Origin: NAK19 sp034434515
GTDB taxonomy: Bacteria > Chloroflexota > Anaerolineae > Anaerolineales > UBA4823
Direction: 5' to 3'
Length of the DNA stretch: 19,378 bases
NCBI GenBank assembly: GCA_034434515.1
Contig: DAOTZA010000193.1
Location: forward strand, 1 to 19,378
In this document: one piece after another, positions 15,979-19,378 of the stretch
Layout: every line of letters begins with the position of its first letter
Numbering within the stretch: position 1 is the first letter of the stretch
Position numbers and translations under genes: made by a program
The notes under the pieces: generated by a model
What the model saw: the letters and a program-made list of their open reading frames with translations, nothing else
What the model was told of the DNA's origin: nothing
Database searches by the model: none

Positions 15979-16812
15979 ATGTATCGCGAATGGTTTGTCA
16001 CCGAATACTTTTCTCAGTACGACGAATTTGAGGATTGGGCGAAGGGGGGCAAGACGCGCAGCATCAACGTCTATGATAAGTGGATGCTGATCGTCAATCT
16101 CAACCCGAGAGAGGACGCCGAGGTCAATCTCACCTTTTACTATCTGGACGAGCCGCCCAAGGACTTCACTTTTCGGTTGGCGGCCGGCCGACAGGGGCGC
16201 CTGCACTTTTCCGATGAGCCGGATAACCTCGGCACGATCAATCTGCCGCCGGGGTGTGAGCCGCGCAAGCGCTTTGGCGTGCGGGTGCGCAGCACCCAGC
16301 CGGTGGTGGTGCAAGCCACGGGCGGCGATCGCATTGGCAACGAGCGCATCACCAACAGCATGGCGACCTATTTGTATCACCCTGGTCCGCTGGGAGAAGC
16401 TGAGAAGACCTGGATGTACGTCGATTGCGTCTATCTGGTTTCCGATCGCTTTGCGCTGGAAGAGCGCGAGTGGCTTTCGGTGCTCAATCCGAACCCGCAG
16501 ACAGCCCATTGCCGGGTGACTTTTATCCCCGGCGGCGATGTGGATGTGGGTTCACAGGCTTCCAGGCCAATCGAAGCCTCGGTGGCGACAGTCCAGCATA
16601 CGTTTGAAGTACCTGCCGAACGGCTGTTTTCGATTTTGATCTCCGATTGGAAAGATGTGCTCCCCAATCAGCCCTATGCGGTGCGGGTCGATAGTGACCT
16701 GCCCATCACCTTGCAGGGCATCCGCCATATCTTTGAGCGCGGCAAATACGAGTTCTCGCGCTGCTGGGCCGTGCTGGATGCGATCCCGATTCCGCCCGAG
16801 GTTAGAGGATAG
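15979..16812 (+). CDS. Protein with two tandem ASRT-like beta-sandwich domains (putative sugar sensor)
   Basis: The ATG at 15979 has AAGGAG at ideal spacing; a longer frame from 15604 overlaps the permease and is a shadow. The product is 277 residues with no signal peptide or membrane segment, so it is cytoplasmic. Residues about 30-133 resemble the Anabaena sensory rhodopsin transducer (ASRT), with the strands VNLNPREDAEVNLTFYYLDE and FGVRVRSTQPVVVQATGGDR. Residues about 165-262 repeat the pattern: LSVLNPNPQTAHCRVTFIPG and YAVRVDSDLPITLQGIRH. The pair VRVRSTQPVVVQ and VRVDSDLPITLQ shows the duplication clearly. ASRT-superfamily domains have been proposed from comparative genomics to bind sugars and to sit in sugar-metabolism operons, which fits this position between the sugar permease and a SIS protein. 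No rhodopsin gene is near. Confidence 0.75.
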   Translation: MYREWFVTEYFSQYDEFEDWAKGGKTRSINVYDKWMLIVNLNPREDAEVNLTFYYLDEPPKDFTFRLAAGRQGRLHFSDEPDNLGTINLPPGCEPRKRFGVRVRSTQPVVVQATGGDRIGNERITNSMATYLYHPGPLGEAEKTWMYVDCVYLVSDRFALEEREWLSVLNPNPQTAHCRVTFIPGGDVDVGSQASRPIEASVATVQHTFEVPAERLFSILISDWKDVLPNQPYAVRVDSDLPITLQGIRHIFERGKYEFSRCWAVLDAIPIPPEVRG

Positions 16813-16823
16813 AAAGGGGAGGC

Positions 16824-17564
16824 ATGGAGACGACCATTATTGCGCAATATTTTGATACCGTTCATCAGGCATTGCAAAAAGCGCAAGAGACGCAAACGGC
16901 GGCCGTGCAGGAGGCAGCGCGACTGACGGCGCAACGCCTGATGGCCGGCAACATCCTGCACGTCTTTGGCACCGGGCACAGCCACATTCTCGCCGAAGAG
17001 GTCTTTTTCCGCGCCGGCGGCCTGGTGCAAGTGAACGCCATTTTGGACCCAGCCCTGATGCTTCATCTCAGCGCCTCGAAAAGCACCGATCTGGAACGCC
17101 TGGAGAACTACGCGCGCATTGTCCTGCAACGCTATGATCTGCGCCAGGGCGATGTCTTTCTGGTGGTCTCGAATTCCGGGCGCAATGCGGTGCCGATTGA
17201 AGCCGCCCTGTACGCCCGCCAGCACGGTTTGCACGTGATCGCCATGACCTCGGCGGCCGCCTATGCAGCCCTGCCCTCCCGTCATCCCTCGGGCAAAAAG
17301 CTTGGTGATGTGGCCGATATCGTCATCGATACCTGTGTTCCCGAAGGGGATGCCGCTTTGAGTTTGCCGGGCTTGGAGCAGCGCTTCGGGCCGCTCTCAA
17401 CCATTCTCGGTTCGGCTCTGATCCAGGCTTACGTGTGTGCGATCATTGAAACCATGCTGCAGCATCAGGTGCAGCCGAGGGTCTTGATTAGCGCCAATGT
17501 GGATCGCGGTCAGGATTATGCAGCCTTGTTTGCGGATTATCGACCGCGCATTCGCCATTTTTAG
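16824..17564 (+). CDS. SIS-domain sugar isomerase-like protein (UPF0309 type)
   Basis: The 246-residue protein starts at an ATG preceded by GGGGAGG. A helical N-terminus leads into a SIS fold. The motif FGTGHSHILAEE (48-59) binds the sugar phosphate in relatives, and VVSNSGRNAVPIE (114-126) is the second SIS loop, with Ser116 and Ser118. A later HPSGKKLGDVADIVIDTC segment is characteristic of the UPF0309 branch. SIS domains isomerise or sense phosphosugars. Members of this branch lie in sugar-use operons but lack a settled reaction. It lies 11 bp after the double-ASRT gene and 9 bp before the ROK kinase, so a phosphosugar step next to that kinase is likely. Confidence 0.85.
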   Translation: METTIIAQYFDTVHQALQKAQETQTAAVQEAARLTAQRLMAGNILHVFGTGHSHILAEEVFFRAGGLVQVNAILDPALMLHLSASKSTDLERLENYARIVLQRYDLRQGDVFLVVSNSGRNAVPIEAALYARQHGLHVIAMTSAAAYAALPSRHPSGKKLGDVADIVIDTCVPEGDAALSLPGLEQRFGPLSTILGSALIQAYVCAIIETMLQHQVQPRVLISANVDRGQDYAALFADYRPRIRHF

Positions 17565-17573
17565 CAGGGAGGC

Positions 17574-18569
17574 ATGAGCGGCGAGCGCACCTCTCTTTGC
17601 GCGTTAGGTCTGGATTTGGGCGGCAGCGGCCTCAAAGGGGGCATTGTCAACAGCGAGGGAAACCTGCTGCAGCTCAAACAAGTCCCCAGCCCGGTGCATG
17701 AGCGGCCGCAGCAGATTGCGGAGGTGCTGGCTGACTTGCTGTGTGCCCTCGCTGCGGAAGCGCGTGCGGCCGGGTGGACGGTGGTGGGAGCGGGGGTTTC
17801 CTCCACGCTGGATGTCGATCCGCACAGCGGCTGCTTTCTGCCGCCCCATTTTGCCCATCTGGAACGCTGGCAGGGCTATCCGATCGCCCAAGCCTTACAG
17901 GAAGCCAGTGGCCTGCCGGTGCTGGTGGAGAATGACGGTCCGATGTGCGCCTGGGGGGAATATCTGGTGGGGGCGGGCAAAGGATATGACAGCCTGGTGA
18001 TGGTCACCTTAGGCAGCGGGGTGGGCGGTGGTGTCGTTTTAGAGGGCAACCGCCTGGCCGAGACCCTGGGCAGAGCAGCCTATTTTGGCCATCTGTGCAT
18101 CGATCAGGATGGTCTGGAGTGCCCATGTGGGCGGCGCGGTTGTTGGGAGATGTACGTCTCGGCGACCGCGCTGGAACAGCGCGCCGCCGTAGCAGTCGCC
18201 TGGCAGTCGCAACCCACCCGCCTGGGCACGCAGCCAACCGCCCGCCAGATCGTTGCCGCCGCTCAGGCGGGCGACCCCCTAGCTAGCCACCTGCTGCAAG
18301 AACAGGCGGCCTATCTAGCGATCGGCCTGACCGATTTAGCCAACCTGTTTGCGCCGCCGCTGATCGTGGTTGGCGGCGGGTTATCTCAGGCTGGGGAGTT
18401 GCTTTTGGCGCCAGCCCGCCAGCAGATGAACGCCCAACGCTTGCCGATCTGCAGCGAAATCGCTGTGCTGCCTTCCCAATGGCCGTTTGAAGCCGGCTTG
18501 CTCGGCGCGGCTTTACTCGCTTTAGAACGATTTGGAGGTGTTAATGTCCGAGATAGCTACCAGCGCTAA
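17574..18569 (+). CDS. ROK-family sugar kinase (altered substrate motif)
   Basis: The 331-residue protein starts at an ATG with GGGAGG upstream. The ATP phosphate-1 loop is LGLDLGGSGLKGG (11-23). The catalytic Asp121 lies in VENDGPMCAWGE, and the second phosphate loop is VTLGSGVGGG (144-153). The zinc motif CPCGRRGCWE (183-192) has all three Cys, with His173 as fourth ligand. There is no HTH, so it is an enzyme and not a ROK repressor. In canonical ROK hexokinases the motif before the zinc site is ExGH, whose Glu contacts the sugar; here the residue is Tyr170 (AYFGH). This suggests a sugar other than glucose or GlcNAc. The 3' end overlaps the next gene by 26 bp. Confidence 0.9.
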   Translation: MSGERTSLCALGLDLGGSGLKGGIVNSEGNLLQLKQVPSPVHERPQQIAEVLADLLCALAAEARAAGWTVVGAGVSSTLDVDPHSGCFLPPHFAHLERWQGYPIAQALQEASGLPVLVENDGPMCAWGEYLVGAGKGYDSLVMVTLGSGVGGGVVLEGNRLAETLGRAAYFGHLCIDQDGLECPCGRRGCWEMYVSATALEQRAAVAVAWQSQPTRLGTQPTARQIVAAAQAGDPLASHLLQEQAAYLAIGLTDLANLFAPPLIVVGGGLSQAGELLLAPARQQMNAQRLPICSEIAVLPSQWPFEAGLLGAALLALERFGGVNVRDSYQR

Positions 18570-19038
18570 CCTTGCCTTGCCGATTAAAGGCCCGTTTACC
18601 CCCGAAAAGCTGCGCGACTTCCTGGCGCGCCCGCTCATCGCCCGCTTTGCCACCGTAACCCCACAGGGCAAACCGCACGTCGTCCCGGTCTGGTTTGAGT
18701 GGGATGGGACGCATTTGTGGGTAACCCTTGACCGTCGCTCGCAGAAATACCGCAACATGCTCGCTAATCCCTATTGCGCGGTGACCATTGATGAGACCTG
18801 GGGCGGCTTGCGCTTTATCGGGGTAATCTTTGAAGGCCCGGTGGAACTCATCGATCAACCCGAGGAGTGGGCGCGCGATTTCGTGCGCAAGGTTTACGCC
18901 AAATATATGGGCGAGGAAGGCTTGTGCGCCCGCACCATCCAGAGCATGATCAACGAGGGACAGCATGTGGTCGCCAAGATCACACCCGAAAAAATCCTCA
19001 CCTGGGACGACACCTCTGGCCCGGCCCCGGTGGGCTGA
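18544..19038 (+). CDS. Pyridoxamine 5'-phosphate oxidase-fold (PPOX) protein, possibly F420- or FMN-binding
   Basis: The ATG at 18544 has GGAGGTG upstream; an in-frame ATG at 18532 lies before that signal. The product is 164 residues with a split-barrel flavin-binding fold. The hallmark strand pair FATVTPQGKPHVVPVWFEW (about 35-53) is followed by LWVTLDRRSQKYRNMLANP (58-76), a region that in relatives contacts FMN or F420. It belongs to the broad PPOX class that includes many F420-dependent mycobacterial proteins. It overlaps the kinase gene by 26 bp and is the last gene before the terminator. Its link to sugar metabolism is unclear; it may simply be co-transcribed. Confidence 0.8.
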   Translation: MSEIATSANLALPIKGPFTPEKLRDFLARPLIARFATVTPQGKPHVVPVWFEWDGTHLWVTLDRRSQKYRNMLANPYCAVTIDETWGGLRFIGVIFEGPVELIDQPEEWARDFVRKVYAKYMGEEGLCARTIQSMINEGQHVVAKITPEKILTWDDTSGPAPVG

Positions 19039-19100
19039 CAAGCCTTGCGCCAGCCACGCTTGCGCCGACTTCTTCAACCGCGAATGAACACCAATCAAGG

Positions 19101-19140
19101 CGAAAAAAGGAGTGCGCAAGCCATGCTTGCGCCTCTTTCT
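19101..19140 (+). terminator. Hairpin terminator of the sugar operon
   Basis: GCGCAAG (19114-19120) and CTTGCGC (19126-19132) form a perfect 7-bp stem with a 5-base loop. The stem is extended imperfectly by AAAGGAGT before and CTCTTT after it. A run of six A lies on the left side and CTCTTTCT on the right. It lies 75 bp after the last stop codon. Confidence 0.65.
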
Positions 19141-19159
19141 GCATCGTGGTGAGCATTGG

Positions 19160-19278
19160 CTGAGCAAACCGTTCACGAATGAGTCACGAATCAACGAATG
19201 ACAGTGCGATGCGTGCATTCGGGCAACCTTTGTGGGCAGTCTGCCCTGATAAGGTAGAGCCTGTGGGAGCTCATTACT
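19160..19278 (+). repeat. Dispersed intergenic repeat, copy 3 (degenerate)
   Basis: It aligns along its whole length with copy 1, including the middle segment missing from copy 2, but with more substitutions. The start (GGCTGAGCAAACCGTTCACGA) and the GAATGACAGTG core are recognisable. Both hairpins are degraded, so this copy is probably the oldest. Confidence 0.6.
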
Positions 19279-19301
19279 AAGGAACAAAACCTTCTATTCG
19301 T

Positions 19302-19363
19302 GTCCATTGGCGTTCATTCGCGGATACTTTGCGTCCATTCGTGTTCATTCGCGGATTCTTTAC
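19302..19363 (+). repeat. 31-bp tandem direct repeat, two copies
   Basis: Units at 19302-19332 and 19333-19363 share GTTCATTCGCGGAT and most other bases, with GTCCATT at or near each start. The core is also the right arm of the inverted pair with 19078-19095. The rest of the window end (19364-19378) holds nothing recognisable. Confidence 0.6.
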
Positions 19364-19378
19364 AAAAAACCCTTGCCA

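Larger units (their letters stand above)
19078..19323. repeat. Inverted repeat pair flanking terminator and repeat copy 3
   Basis: CCGCGAATGAACACCAAT (19078-19095) matches the reverse complement of ATTGGCGTTCATTCGCGG (19306-19323) at 17 of 18 positions. The pair encloses about 210 bp with the terminator and repeat copy 3. This could be the ends of a small non-autonomous mobile element or two separate insertions of a common short repeat. Confidence 0.5.

Noticed and set aside
18541..19287. Minus-strand frame of 248 codons opposite the PPOX gene
   Set aside because: It runs through the terminator and repeat copy 3 and lies antisense to a recognisable PPOX-fold gene, so it is a shadow.
19302..19363. 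Start of a CRISPR array
   Set aside because: Only two directly adjoining 31-bp units are present with no spacers and no cas genes, so this is a simple tandem repeat.

Overview
The window looks like a piece of a Chloroflexota chromosome, probably an anaerobic or fermentative Anaerolineae-type lineage. This is inferred from gene style and content: a DUF2207 membrane protein, a deazaflavin (F420-type) nitroreductase-family protein, a PPOX-fold protein, a tungsten-type aldehyde:ferredoxin oxidoreductase, and Pro/Thr-rich lipoprotein sugar binders. No rRNA, tRNA, CRISPR array or intact transposase was seen.

Left part (1-4343): unrelated genes. On the minus strand lie a DUF2207 protein cut by the window edge, a DDN-like deazaflavin-dependent protein, and a lipoprotein-type PHB-depolymerase-like esterase. 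On the plus strand is a PIN-domain (VapC-like) remnant without its N-terminal half, sitting directly beside copy 1 of a dispersed intergenic repeat.

Middle part (4344-9437), minus strand: a gntR-sdr operon with a HutC/UTRA-type GntR regulator and an NAD-dependent epimerase/dehydrogenase-like SDR. Next comes a visibly AT-richer ABC importer cluster (ATPase, permease, NMT1/SsuA-type binding lipoprotein). It has a perfect consensus promoter (TTGACA-17 bp-TATAAT) and a leader of nearly 300 nt containing a possible 67-codon ORF coupled to the ATPase start.

Right part (9438-19038), plus strand: one apparent operon of nine genes ending in a hairpin terminator. The order is an enolase-superfamily sugar-acid dehydratase, a tungsten-type aldehyde:ferredoxin oxidoreductase, a CUT1-type sugar ABC system (binding protein and two permeases, no ATPase), a protein with two tandem ASRT-like beta-sandwich domains, a SIS-domain sugar isomerase-like protein, a ROK kinase and a PPOX-fold protein. 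Many junctions overlap or are very short.

The most interesting signal is a shared 12-bp motif, GGTCATCAGATG. It lies at the predicted transcription start of both the gntR promoter and the nine-gene operon promoter, and a 10/12 variant (GGTCATATGATG) lies just downstream of the ABC-importer start site. The simplest reading is a local regulon: the GntR protein represses itself, the importer and the sugar operon, and a sugar-acid or sugar-phosphate ligand relieves repression. The genes suggest import of a carbohydrate, processing by SIS/ROK and SDR steps, dehydration of an aldonate-like acid, and oxidation of an aldehyde with ferredoxin as acceptor. No aldolase is present, so the pathway is incomplete here. 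The double-ASRT protein may be an intracellular sugar sensor for this set. After the operon, 19039-19378 holds a terminator, repeat copy 3, flanking inverted repeats and a 31-bp tandem repeat.
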